NCBI GenBank assembly: GCA_029573925.1
Contig: JAKQBV010000509.1
Span: forward strand, 1 to 10,789
Source of the DNA: a bacterium
GTDB lineage: Bacteria > UBP15 > UBA6099
Length of the DNA: 10,789 nucleotides
Direction: 5' to 3'
This document shows, piece after piece, positions 1 through 7,425 of the stretch. Within the stretch, counting starts at the first letter, position 1. The number at the start of each line of letters is the position of its first letter. The notes under the pieces were generated by a model, which did not search any database, had not been told where the DNA came from, and saw only the letters and a program-made list of their open reading frames with translations. The position numbers were made by a program, and so were the translations under genes.

Positions 1-760
1 CGCGCACGACGGGCTGAGCGCCATCGACGCCGCAACCGGAAAGCGCCTCTGGTTCCACTATATCAGATGGGCGGAATCATCCCCCGCATACGCTACGGGC
101 GCGGTGTTCGTCGGCGCGGACAAACCGGGCGCGCTGATGAAAATCGACGCCGAGACCGGGCAACTCATTTACAGCGTCCCGACTTCCGGACCGGTCGAAT
201 CCTCCCCCGTTATCCACAACGGAAAAGTTTACATGGGCTGCAACCACGGATACGTTTACTGTTTCGACGCTGACACGGGGAAAGAGATATGGCGCGGCGG
301 CTTGGGCGGCTCTGTCGAGAGCGCCCCGCTGGTAATGGACGGCAAAGTTTTCGCCGGAAGCAAGAGCGGCGCGTTCGCAGCGCTCGACGCCGACACCGGA
401 AAAGAGATCTGGCGAGCGGAAACAGGGGCCGAAATATGGTCGGGCGGGGCGTGGGCCGACGGCGCGGTGGTTTTCGGCGACAACGCCCACAACGTCCGCG
501 CTCTCCGCGCGGACACAGGCGAAACGCTCTGGACATATAAAGCCGACGCCCGATTCGAAACCACCCCGGCGGTTCACAACGGCGTCGCCTACATCGGTTG
601 CCACGCGGGATTCCTTCACGCGGTCCGCGTGTCAGACGGAAAACTCCTCTGGCGGTTCCTTACGGGATGGGACATCGACGATTCCCACCCGCTCATATAC
701 AATGGACTTGTGATATTCGGCTCCACCGACGGCAGGGTGTACGCCCTGAAGGTTGATTGA
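1..760 (+). CDS. PQQ-like beta-propeller repeat protein (5' truncated)
   Basis: The gene runs in from the left edge. The reading frame is open from base 2, so the GTG at 104 is an internal valine and not the start. About 252 residues are visible, made almost entirely of PQQ/WD-like propeller blades. Each blade carries a variant of the signature A-x-D-A-x-T-G-K-x-x-W (for example DADTGKEIW near 266 and 386) followed by a strand such as V-x-x-G-x-x-Y-x-G-C/S. The blade anchors recur every 120 bases with no indels, giving six visible blades. The protein ends with a closing strand, GRVYALKVD. Propellers of this type (BamB-like, PQQ-dehydrogenase-like) usually act in the periplasm or at the cell surface as scaffolds or enzymes. 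The N terminus, where a signal peptide or partner domain would lie, is outside the window, so exact function is open. The following membrane protein starts 4 bases after the stop, suggesting co-transcription. Confidence 0.88.
   Translation, partial: AHDGLSAIDAATGKRLWFHYIRWAESSPAYATGAVFVGADKPGALMKIDAETGQLIYSVPTSGPVESSPVIHNGKVYMGCNHGYVYCFDADTGKEIWRGGLGGSVESAPLVMDGKVFAGSKSGAFAALDADTGKEIWRAETGAEIWSGGAWADGAVVFGDNAHNVRALRADTGETLWTYKADARFETTPAVHNGVAYIGCHAGFLHAVRVSDGKLLWRFLTGWDIDDSHPLIYNGLVIFGSTDGRVYALKVD
26..745 (+). repeat. Six in-phase 120-bp propeller-blade repeats
   Basis: Equivalent codons of the D-A-x-T-G motif fall at 32, 152, 272, 392, 512 and 632, exactly 120 bases (40 residues) apart. The most similar pair at DNA level is around 266-294 and 386-414, both encoding DADTGKEIW. 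The other blades have diverged to ATGKRLW, ETGQLIY, DTGETLW and SDGKLLW. This is a protein-level tandem repeat, not a mobile or regulatory repeat. Confidence 0.9.
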
Positions 761-764
761 CGCT

Positions 765-2444
765 ATGGCAAACGAGAGCGATTCAGCGCCCCGCATGACG
801 CGCGGACTCCGCGCCGCCTACGCGACCGTCTCCGTTTTCACTCTCGCCACCGGGGCCGCTTTCTCGTCTCTTTTTTCGCTTCCGTTCCCGGACGAGGCTC
901 GCTCTCTTTTCTTCTCCGGCAACTTCCTCGTAATCGGTTTTTTCCTATCTCTTTACGACAACCTTCTCCCGCTGTATTACGCTTTCGCCCGCGCCGCCTC
1001 TTTTCTCCCCGGCGGGTTGATGATTCTTCGCCTGTTGTCGTCCGTCTTCTTCCTGTGCGGCGTCCACTGCGCGCGCCTCGCGGTCTTGCGCTCGCGAATG
1101 GCTCCGCGCACAAAATCGCGCTGTCACGCGCTGATTGTTTATTCCTCTTTTTTCCTAGCGGTCGAATCGTGGAGAGCCGCTCCGTTTTCGTTCTCGTTCC
1201 TGCTGATAGCGCTTTCATGGATGCTGTTCGTCGAAGCGCGCCGCGATCCCGGAGCGCGGGTCTCCCGCCTCCATACGGCCGCAACAGCCGCCGCCTCATA
1301 CACATGCGAATTCGGCATATTGTCACTGCTTGTTCAAACCGCCGTCGTCGCGGCGTCGGGGAAACGCTCCTCCGATTCGGGCGGCGTCTCCATGCGCCCC
1401 GCTCTGCTAGCCTCCGTTCCGGCGGTTCTCATCCTCGTCTCCGGCGCTTTCAAAACGGGCGCTCCTCGCGCCGCCGGAAACATTTCCCTCTATTTCCAGT
1501 CATGGGCGGACATCGCCGCTTCGGCCACGGAGAACCCCGCGCGGATCGTTGCGGCGCTCGCAACTGCTTTGGTTCTGTTCGCGCTGACATGGCTCGCTGC
1601 GCGCGCAGAAAACCACGACGGCGATTCTCGCGCCTCCTATCAATCTTCCAAGGTTCCATCGACTGTTTTTATTCTCATCGCGGCTCTTTTCATCGTTGCC
1701 GCTTTCCGATTCTCCTTCTTTCAAATCGAATCCTTTCAAAACAAAGACAACGCCCGGTATGTAAAAAATATAGAACGGCTCCGCGCCGACTGCTCAAACG
1801 GAACCGGCGTCGTATACTTCGATTCCGGTTCTCCGACCTACAAGCATGTATTCCATTACTTCGACGAGTTATTTGATTGCGACGGGCTGCTGTACGGCGG
1901 AAAAACGTTTCCCTCCGCCCCCATCCTGCCGGAGAGTTATATCCGCGCCGCGCGGCCCTATCCGTTCAACCATCTGAAAGAATACGCTCTCCGCAAAAAC
2001 GCGCTGTCTCTTCACAACGCGGGAGAAGGATTCGGCCCCGGCTCGAAAACCGCGCGCGACATTGAATGGCTGTTCTCCAATTTCGAGGCGGCGGCGGGCG
2101 TCTTCAGGCTCAGGCGCGGTTTTTCCAAAGACGGCATCCTGCTGGAGCTTTTCGCCGTTGATTACGGGGATTCTGAAAAAGCGGCGGCGCTCATTCAGGC
2201 GGATGACTTCGCGCCGTGGATGCTGAAAAGCTACTACGGCGCGGGCGGCGCGGACGTTAAATCCAAACTCGACGCTCTAGCGAGAGCATGCGGCGACAAC
2301 GCCTCCTGCCTCGACGCCGCTATTTCCAAATCCCTGCTATTCGCCGCGTCAGACGCCGATTCAGGAGCGCTTGTCGCGGAGGCCGTCTCGCTGGCCTATC
2401 CCGACTACTCCGTCGAAGGCGCGGGAAAGGAGGGCGCGCGGTGA
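765..2444 (+). CDS. Polytopic membrane protein, GT-C glycosyltransferase-like
   Basis: This is a 559-residue protein with about eight hydrophobic segments in residues 18-320 (roughly 18-40, 50-64, 82-106, 121-134, 141-156, 172-197, 212-229, 259-280 and 299-318) and a soluble C-terminal domain of about 240 residues. After the first span it has the acidic pair P-D-E-A (D43, E44). This is followed by a segment reading YDNLLPLYYAFARAASF and then LRLLSSVFF, which resembles the acidic loop and P-P-L-Y-Y region of GT39/PMT_2 glycosyltransferases. By family analogy such proteins move sugars from lipid-phosphate donors outside the membrane; that role is inferred. The C-terminal domain (D343 onward) is not one I recognise. 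I chose ATG 765, with GAAGG at 748-752, over an in-frame TTG at 753 that overlaps the upstream gene and has no usable ribosome site. The stop overlaps the next start. Confidence 0.72.
   Translation: MANESDSAPRMTRGLRAAYATVSVFTLATGAAFSSLFSLPFPDEARSLFFSGNFLVIGFFLSLYDNLLPLYYAFARAASFLPGGLMILRLLSSVFFLCGVHCARLAVLRSRMAPRTKSRCHALIVYSSFFLAVESWRAAPFSFSFLLIALSWMLFVEARRDPGARVSRLHTAATAAASYTCEFGILSLLVQTAVVAASGKRSSDSGGVSMRPALLASVPAVLILVSGAFKTGAPRAAGNISLYFQSWADIAASATENPARIVAALATALVLFALTWLAARAENHDGDSRASYQSSKVPSTVFILIAALFIVAAFRFSFFQIESFQNKDNARYVKNIERLRADCSNGTGVVYFDSGSPTYKHVFHYFDELFDCDGLLYGGKTFPSAPILPESYIRAARPYPFNHLKEYALRKNALSLHNAGEGFGPGSKTARDIEWLFSNFEAAAGVFRLRRGFSKDGILLELFAVDYGDSEKAAALIQADDFAPWMLKSYYGAGGADVKSKLDALARACGDNASCLDAAISKSLLFAASDADSGALVAEAVSLAYPDYSVEGAGKEGAR
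2426..2433 (+). promoter_or_regulatory. Strong ribosome binding site for GTG start at 2441
   Basis: AAAGGAGG lies 7 bases before GTG 2441, inside the end of the upstream gene. It fixes the start of the second membrane protein and rules out the longer arginine-rich open frame back to 2288, which is only an out-of-frame extension through the upstream gene. Confidence 0.85.
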
Positions 2445-4315
2445 AACGGACATTGAAATTCTTCGCTTGGCTGTTCGTCGCCGCGCACATCGCCGCGCCC
2501 GCCGCCCTCATACTCGCAAACACCAACCCTCTTACCTACAACGACTTTCCGGTGATGCTCTACTTCCAGCATCGCGCCTCTCAATTCTTCGAGTCGTATT
2601 TCGCTTTCTGGGGGTTCGACTATTTCTACTCAGCCGGATACCCTCTCAATTTCACATGGAACAGCAACGTGTTCCTCCAGTTTCTGCAAGCGTTCCTGAA
2701 CCCTGCGCCTCCGGCGGCTGTTCTGGCCGCAGCCACTTTCGTTTCAGTGGCGATAGCGCCGTTCTGTTTCCGCGCGGGGCTTTCAAATTTCGGGCTGTCG
2801 GGGGCGCGCCGCGATTGGGCGCTAATCGTCATGCTCGCTTACTGGTGGACAGGCTACCCGGTCATAATGCTGCTCCTCGGCATGACCTCCGGCATCTTCG
2901 CGTTCCATATCTGCTTCTACGCCGTCTCTGTGTTCTACAGGTTTATGCGCGAGGACGGCCCCTCGCACGCCGCGCGGCTCTGCCTGCTCGTCCCGCTGTG
3001 TTTCCTCGCGCACAAGACGGCCATGGTGGCGTTCGGAATTCCCGCCGCCGTCCTTTTCGCCTGCCATTTGCGTAATGTCAACTTGCGCCGCCTCGGCTCC
3101 ATAGCTATGTTCCTCGCTCTAACTCTCGCCGTCAACTCCTTCTGGCTCGTCCCCTTCATCGAACTGGTCAAATTCAAAGTGGAGCTGGCCCACGCGCCTC
3201 ACGGGCTGAACTTCGATCCGTTCCGGATATTCAAGGACTATTTCACGCTCTCAAAAGCGATGGGGCACAAAGTGCTCGAACCCTCGCAGAACCCTGTGTT
3301 CGCCGCGATGAACACGATATTGAAAGACTCGCTTCTGGCGCTCGGCATAGCCGGGATAATCGCCCAGAGGAAAGACCGCGCGCGCGCCGCTTTCTTCGCG
3401 CTGACAGCCGCCCTGTTCCTCGCGCTGATATATTTCGGCTCGTTCTGGAAGCCGACCGCGGCCGTGAACCCGACGCGCTACATCGGATATATGGATTTCC
3501 TGCTTGCCATTCCCGCCGCCGCCGGAGCCGCAGCCGCGCTGCGCGCCCGCCCCTCCCTCTCTAGATTCGCCTTCCCCGCTCTCGCCCTTTTGTTCCTTGT
3601 CTCATTCGCGCACTTCGCCATGTTCAACTCCATGATAAGGAAACCCATCGACGACGACACGCGGGCGCTAGCCCTGTGGCTTTCCGGCAACACCACCCCG
3701 AACGGGCGCATACTCCTTGAGGATTCCGGCTGGAACGACCGGGACGCGCTCCCCCCCAAATACGGCGAAGGCCATTTCCCCGCCCTGCTTTCAGAAATCA
3801 CAGGACGCGAATTCATCGGCGGCCCCTACCCATACATATTCCTCAAACACAACTACGCGGGCTTTCACGACGGCCAGTTCCTCGGAGCCTCGCTTTCCTC
3901 GTTTTTAGATTCCGCGCTCGACGCCGAACTCGACCGTTACAACATCCGTTGGATAGTATGCTGGAGCGGCGACTGCAAGCAGCGGTTCGCGTCGCGCCCG
4001 CAGGCATTCGCCCGCCTGACGGAAATCGGCGCGTTCAGCGTCTTCGAGCGCTCCGGCTTCAAACCCTCTCCCTTCCTGTCCGGCGAAGGCTTCGTCGCGG
4101 CAGACATTGAAGGAATCCGCGCATACAGAGTAAGGCCGGGCGCGGACGGCGCGGCGGTCCTCAAGTATCACGCGCTCGTGAACCCCGATGTGTCCGGCGG
4201 CGGCGAAGCTGGCGCGGCGGCGTCCGGCGATGACCCGGTCGGCTTCATCAAAATTGAAAACCCCGGCGAATACATCTTTATCAGAAACTCTCCTGCAAAA
4301 AAGCTCGCGCGTTGA
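2441..4315 (+). CDS. Large polytopic membrane protein, PTPS-related/GT-C-like
   Basis: This is a 624-residue protein starting at GTG with a near-consensus ribosome site. Its start overlaps the upstream stop as GTGA, implying translational coupling. The first span (residues 7-26) is followed by a loop with Y-N-D (D35) and later a GYPLNFTWN segment. About ten further hydrophobic segments extend to residue ~397. R346-Y in the segment NPTRYIGYMDF and the late ALWLSGN/GRILLEDSG strands resemble membrane proteins of the 6-pyruvoyl-tetrahydropterin-synthase-related and YfhO groups, which share the GT-C layout despite the first group's misleading name. Residues ~400-624 form a soluble, probably extracytoplasmic, beta-rich domain ending DDPVGFIKIENPGEYIFIRN. 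The loop Asp is the candidate catalytic base. Sugar and acceptor are unknown. Pairing with the GT-C-like gene just upstream suggests joint work on a surface glycan or glycoprotein, which is an inference. Confidence 0.75.
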   Translation: MKRTLKFFAWLFVAAHIAAPAALILANTNPLTYNDFPVMLYFQHRASQFFESYFAFWGFDYFYSAGYPLNFTWNSNVFLQFLQAFLNPAPPAAVLAAATFVSVAIAPFCFRAGLSNFGLSGARRDWALIVMLAYWWTGYPVIMLLLGMTSGIFAFHICFYAVSVFYRFMREDGPSHAARLCLLVPLCFLAHKTAMVAFGIPAAVLFACHLRNVNLRRLGSIAMFLALTLAVNSFWLVPFIELVKFKVELAHAPHGLNFDPFRIFKDYFTLSKAMGHKVLEPSQNPVFAAMNTILKDSLLALGIAGIIAQRKDRARAAFFALTAALFLALIYFGSFWKPTAAVNPTRYIGYMDFLLAIPAAAGAAAALRARPSLSRFAFPALALLFLVSFAHFAMFNSMIRKPIDDDTRALALWLSGNTTPNGRILLEDSGWNDRDALPPKYGEGHFPALLSEITGREFIGGPYPYIFLKHNYAGFHDGQFLGASLSSFLDSALDAELDRYNIRWIVCWSGDCKQRFASRPQAFARLTEIGAFSVFERSGFKPSPFLSGEGFVAADIEGIRAYRVRPGADGAAVLKYHALVNPDVSGGGEAGAAASGDDPVGFIKIENPGEYIFIRNSPAKKLAR

Positions 4316-4396
4316 ACGGCTCGGCGTGTCCTCAAGCGCCCGCTCGAATTCCTCGCGAATTCCACAAGGTTTCTCTATTCAAAATCCGTTTCCCTG

Positions 4397-4425
4397 TTCA
4401 CTTGCGCGGCGGCGCGTGTTACACT
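4397..4425 (+). promoter_or_regulatory. Sigma70-like promoter with extended -10
   Basis: TTCACT (4397-4402, 4 of 6 to TTGACA) and TACACT (4420-4425, 4 of 6 to TATAAT) are 17 bases apart, and a TGT at 4417-4419 makes an extended -10. It lies in the 141-base gap after the membrane-protein gene and would start the transcript near 4432, giving a leader of about 25 bases. The leader holds GGAGG at 4436-4440, which is 16 bases from the ATG and so rather far, and AGGGA at 4450-4454, which is very close. The rest of the gap (4316-4396) shows no gene. It has a GAATTC-5nt-GAATTC inverted repeat near 4350 without a T-run. Confidence 0.5.
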
Positions 4426-4456
4426 TATTTGCGTAGGAGGCGGGACGCTAGGGAAT

Positions 4457-5860
4457 ATGCAGAAAATCTCTCTTGAACAACTTGATATGGGCGAGAAGCT
4501 CGTTCTCGCTCGCCCGGTGCTGCTCGGTTCGGGTGTAAAAGGCTTCAACTCCGGGGTGGAAGTCAACGAGCGCGTCGCTCGCAAACTCATAGAACTCGGA
4601 TTCACCGAAGTCTGGGTGCGCGGCGAAAACGAGCCTCAGAGCGGCGTCATCGAAGGCTGCGACGACGAACTGACTCAAACTGAAAAATTCCTCGCCATAA
4701 AACAGAACATCGCGACCTCGCTCGCGGACATAATGACCGAGAAGGACCCGGAGCGGGAAATGCTCCGCGTCAGGAGCATGAGCCGCACGAACATAAAACT
4801 TGAAAAAGGCTCTCTAACAAAACTTGACCCGGCGAGACCGCCCGCCGAAATGAAACTGCTCAAACAGTTCTCCGAAGCAATAATCAGCGTCTCCAAACTC
4901 GAGCAGTTCCTCAAGGACTGCCGCGACCTCATAGACGGGCCGTTCTCGCCGCTGCGCATAGACAAAGTCGCGGTCAACCTCAACGACAACAGAATCGAGA
5001 GCAGCTACCTGTTTAACCACATGGCGAACTGCGGCATATATTTTCTGGCCACCATCGCCCGGCACAACGCCGACCTGAAGGCGCGCGGCGCGGTCTGCTC
5101 GGACGCCAAATTCGGCCCCGGCATCGACCACAACAAACGAAAAAACATGCTCTTCTTCTTTTCCGACGAGGAAATCGCCAGCGGCGCTCTCGGCGCTTTT
5201 ATGCACGACATCGGCTACCTCCACGACGGCATGCCGGACATTCTTTTCAAACAAGGAACCATCTCGCCGGAAGAACACTCCATCCTCAAAAAACATGTCG
5301 AAGTCTCAATGAACGTCGTCCAGCACCACATATTTTTCGCCAACCGGCCGCTGGCAAAACACGTCATCGAGAACCATCACGAACGCATAAATAAAAAAGG
5401 TTATCCCAAGCAGAGGAGCAACTTGCACGTGTTCTCCCAGATACTTGGCATGATAGACTGTTTTGACTCAATGACGCAGGACAGGCCGTGGCGCAAAAAG
5501 TTCTCCCGCGCAAAAGTCCTCGAATGGATGTACGACAACTCCGAGCAGAAAGCGGAAGCCGACGGCTCCATCCACGAGCCGATGTTCGACAGGGAACTGG
5601 TGCGCTGTTTCGAGCGGGTTTTAATGCTGTATGAAAATGGAGAAGTGGTCGATCTCTACCATGCGAAGACCGCGACGCCCGTCTTTAGATGCAGAGTCAA
5701 ATCGCAAAACCCCGGCCGTCCCGACCGCCCCGTTGTCGAGTTGACCTGCTGCCACGCCGACCCGGCTAGAAACGTCGAGGGCAAAATCATCAACCTGCTC
5801 AACATGCCCGACCTCTACATGGGCGAAAGCTCCGACTTCAGGAAAGAACCGATAGTCTGA
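4457..5860 (+). CDS. Divergent HD-GYP domain protein with DUF3391-like N terminus
   Basis: The protein has 467 residues. Residues 1-57 (ISLEQLDMGEKLVLARPVLL and G-V-E-V-N-E-R-V) match the pattern of the DUF3391-like domain that often precedes HD-GYP. Residues 60-170 are a charged helical linker. The HD-GYP part runs from about 180 to 415: H188 (N-H-M-A-N-C-G), H250-D251-I-G, H280, H307-H308-E309, G315-Y-P and D334 (M-I-D-C-F-D-S-M-T). These supply the expected metal ligands. HD-GYP proteins are phosphodiesterases that open cyclic dinucleotides, classically c-di-GMP. Differences are clear: the usual H-D-I-G-K-I-x-I-P-D is replaced by HDIGYLHDGMPD, losing the family lysine and gaining two residues, and the usual D-G-x-G-Y-P is N-K-K-G-Y-P. 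Activity or nucleotide specificity may therefore differ. The C-terminal tail (from 393, GEVVDL) resembles the short tail common after HD-GYP. The next gene begins on its stop codon. Confidence 0.85.
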   Translation: MQKISLEQLDMGEKLVLARPVLLGSGVKGFNSGVEVNERVARKLIELGFTEVWVRGENEPQSGVIEGCDDELTQTEKFLAIKQNIATSLADIMTEKDPEREMLRVRSMSRTNIKLEKGSLTKLDPARPPAEMKLLKQFSEAIISVSKLEQFLKDCRDLIDGPFSPLRIDKVAVNLNDNRIESSYLFNHMANCGIYFLATIARHNADLKARGAVCSDAKFGPGIDHNKRKNMLFFFSDEEIASGALGAFMHDIGYLHDGMPDILFKQGTISPEEHSILKKHVEVSMNVVQHHIFFANRPLAKHVIENHHERINKKGYPKQRSNLHVFSQILGMIDCFDSMTQDRPWRKKFSRAKVLEWMYDNSEQKAEADGSIHEPMFDRELVRCFERVLMLYENGEVVDLYHAKTATPVFRCRVKSQNPGRPDRPVVELTCCHADPARNVEGKIINLLNMPDLYMGESSDFRKEPIV

Positions 5861-6837
5861 TGCGAAACGACGACCCTTCGCTTGAAACCGTCAGTTTCCA
5901 CTGCCGCAGCCCTATTTACATGTGCGCCACCTGCACCCACGCCGAAAAATGCGCCGACCTGCTCAATATCCTGCGCATGTTCAAACTCGACGAGAAACCC
6001 CCCGATTTCGACCTGCTGACCAACTTCCCTTTCCTCAAAGAGCGCTCTTTCGAGGTCGATCCCCGCAACAAACTCAACGAGGTTTCAAGCGGCGAATGGC
6101 TCCAGTTCACCCGCACCGTCTTTTCCCAGAAGTTCCCTAAATTCCTCGGACACGACCTGCGAAGAAAACACCCCGAATATAAAAGCCCGCACTTGCTCGG
6201 ACAGTTGATCGCTTTTTTCACAAAGAGGCAGGACCTTGTGCTCGACCCGTTCGCGGGAACAGGCACGTCCCTGATCGCAGCGTCCCTGCTGGGCCGAGAG
6301 GCGGTCGGTTTCGAGATTGAGAGAAGCTGGGTGGACATCTACTACCACATCTGCCGAAAACACCGCATACCCCGCCAGAAGCTTGTGTCCGGCGACTGCT
6401 CGGAACTGCTTCACAGCGTGCCGCCTGACTCGGTGGACTTCGTCCTCATCGACCCGCCGAACCCTATGAATCCGGAGGAATGGTCCCCGAACTCCGCCCC
6501 GCCCTCCAAGCCCGTGGACGCCTTTTTCGACTTCATGCTCGGCGCGCTCAATTGCTGTCACTCTTCTCTCAAAGAACATAAACACATGGCCGTTTTCACC
6601 CGCAACCTGTACCAGAACGGCCAATACATTTTCCTCACGCCCTACTTCGCCTCCATCGCCGCCGAAGCCGGTTTTCTTCTAAAAGGCGAAAAAATATGGG
6701 AGAACTCCGCCGAGAAACTCCGCCCCTACGGATACCCCCATTCATACGTGCCAAATATCTCGCATTACAGTATACTGATATTCCAGAAACAGACGCCGGG
6801 CGAAGAAAGCGCCCCGGACGACAGCTTCAAACCGTAG
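5860..6837 (+). CDS. N4/N6-type DNA methyltransferase-fold protein with N-terminal Cys cluster
   Basis: This is a 325-residue SAM-dependent methyltransferase of the N6_N4_Mtase type. The SAM-binding motif I is DPFAGTGTS (129-137), preceded by the usual H-P-x-Y-K-S-P-x-L-L lead-in (104-112) and followed by an acidic motif II (F-E-I-E, 151-154). G-D-C at 178-180 and the catalytic-loop motif IV DPPN (198-201) follow. The C terminus has L-R-P-Y-G-Y-P-H-S-Y-V-P and H-Y-S-I-L-I-F, typical of this group. Motif order is I then IV, unlike beta-class enzymes. Two oddities stand out. Motif IV has Asn where the aromatic Tyr/Phe that stacks on the flipped base is expected. Residues 15-31 form C-x6-C-x2-C-x5-C with nearby H14 and H27, a possible metal-binding knuckle. 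No restriction enzyme is present, so it would be a solitary enzyme, or it may act on RNA. Its ATG shares an A with the upstream TGA (TGATG); AGGAAAG at 5840-5846 is a distant ribosome site. Confidence 0.82.
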   Translation: MRNDDPSLETVSFHCRSPIYMCATCTHAEKCADLLNILRMFKLDEKPPDFDLLTNFPFLKERSFEVDPRNKLNEVSSGEWLQFTRTVFSQKFPKFLGHDLRRKHPEYKSPHLLGQLIAFFTKRQDLVLDPFAGTGTSLIAASLLGREAVGFEIERSWVDIYYHICRKHRIPRQKLVSGDCSELLHSVPPDSVDFVLIDPPNPMNPEEWSPNSAPPSKPVDAFFDFMLGALNCCHSSLKEHKHMAVFTRNLYQNGQYIFLTPYFASIAAEAGFLLKGEKIWENSAEKLRPYGYPHSYVPNISHYSILIFQKQTPGEESAPDDSFKP

Positions 6838-6876
6838 CGCCGTCCCGGCCGCCCCGCCCGCAAGAAAGGAAACGCC

Positions 6877-7320
6877 ATGCCGCTACTCGATCAAATCACC
6901 GAACAAATCAAACAGGCGATGAAAGACAAGGATGTCACTATGCTCGACACCCTCCGCTCTCTCAAAACAGCCCTGAAAAACAAACAGGTCGAACTCATGA
7001 GAGACTTGGACGAGGGCGAAGCCCTTCAGGTAATCCAGAGGGAAGCCAAAACCCGCCGCGAGTCCATCGAACAGTTCAAGGACGGCGGGCGCGAGGACCT
7101 CGTCGCTAAGGAAGAAGCCCAGCTCAAGATTATCGACTCCTTTCTGCCCGCCGAGATGTCCGACGCCGAAATCGAAGATAAAGCCAAAGCTGTCATCGCT
7201 GAACTGGGAGCCTCGACTAAAAAAGAAGCCGGAAAAGTGATGAGCAAGCTGATGGCCGAACTCAAAGGCCGCGCGGACGGCAAACGCATCAACGCCATCG
7301 TCGGAAAACTGCTCGACTGA
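6877..7320 (+). CDS. yqeY: GatB/YqeY domain protein
   Basis: This is a 147-residue, mainly helical, stand-alone YqeY protein of the usual family length. Recognisable family segments are the N-terminal amphipathic helices with TLRSLKTALKNKQVEL (25-40), the E-A-x-x-V-I-x-R-E-A-K-T-R-R-E-S segment (48-63), F-K-D-G-G-R-E-D-L-V-x-K-E-E (67-80), F-L-P-A-E-M-S-D-A-E (89-98), and a C terminus ending G-K-V-M...L-K-G-R-A-D-G-K (119-136). The YqeY domain is related to the tail domain of the GatB subunit of the tRNA-dependent amidotransferase and is thought to touch tRNA, but the stand-alone protein has no settled function. AAAGGA at 6865-6870 lies 6 bases before the ATG. The gap to the methyltransferase gene is 39 bases with no promoter that I can see, so it is likely in the same operon. 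In the last conserved block, the common M-G-K-V-M reads A-G-K-V-M. Confidence 0.9.
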   Translation: MPLLDQITEQIKQAMKDKDVTMLDTLRSLKTALKNKQVELMRDLDEGEALQVIQREAKTRRESIEQFKDGGREDLVAKEEAQLKIIDSFLPAEMSDAEIEDKAKAVIAELGASTKKEAGKVMSKLMAELKGRADGKRINAIVGKLLD

Positions 7321-7374
7321 ACGCCGCTTTCAGCCAGCGCCCTCCGTTGTTCAGCCCTCCGCTGCCGCAATAGC

Positions 7375-7409
7375 CCCGGAACCCGGCCCGCGACGCGCCC
7401 GGTTCCGGG
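7375..7409 (+). other. GC-rich hairpin between yqeY and the SRPBCC gene
   Basis: CCCGGAACC (7375-7383) pairs perfectly with GGTTCCGGG (7401-7409). After a C-C mismatch, three more pairs extend the stem inward. No T-run follows on either side, so it is not a standard intrinsic terminator. It sits just upstream of the next gene's ribosome site and could attenuate transcription or stabilise the upstream message. The remaining 7321-7374 shows no gene. Confidence 0.5.
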
Positions 7410-7411
7410 CC

Positions 7412-7417
7412 GGAAGG
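7412..7417 (+). promoter_or_regulatory. Ribosome binding site deciding a TTG start
   Basis: GGAAGG lies 8 bases before TTG 7426. No ATG or GTG occurs in the frame near the conserved N terminus, so this site supports TTG as the true start of the SRPBCC protein. It begins 2 bases after the 7375-7409 hairpin, so folding of that hairpin could affect access. Confidence 0.7.
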
Positions 7418-7425
7418 CGGACTCT

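Noticed and set aside
77..619. A 180-codon minus-strand frame opposite the propeller gene
   Set aside because: The plus strand has exact propeller repeats over the whole stretch; the minus frame has only mirror-image repeats of them.
1055..1876. A 273-codon arginine-rich plus-strand frame inside the first membrane-protein gene
   Set aside because: It is out of frame with a protein that has clear membrane spans, and its composition is that of a shifted GC-rich frame.
4238..4315. A frameshift truncating the second membrane protein at its C terminus
   Set aside because: The ending DDPVGFIKIENP...IRN looks like a natural closing strand, and neither alternative frame continues a similar sequence.
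4348..4364. GAATTC-CTCGC-GAATTC as a terminator or operator
   Set aside because: GAATTC is itself palindromic, so the pairing is partly trivial, the stem is only six pairs, and no T-run follows.
5860..6837. A restriction-modification system
   Set aside because: No endonuclease, specificity subunit or nuclease motif is seen near the methyltransferase gene.
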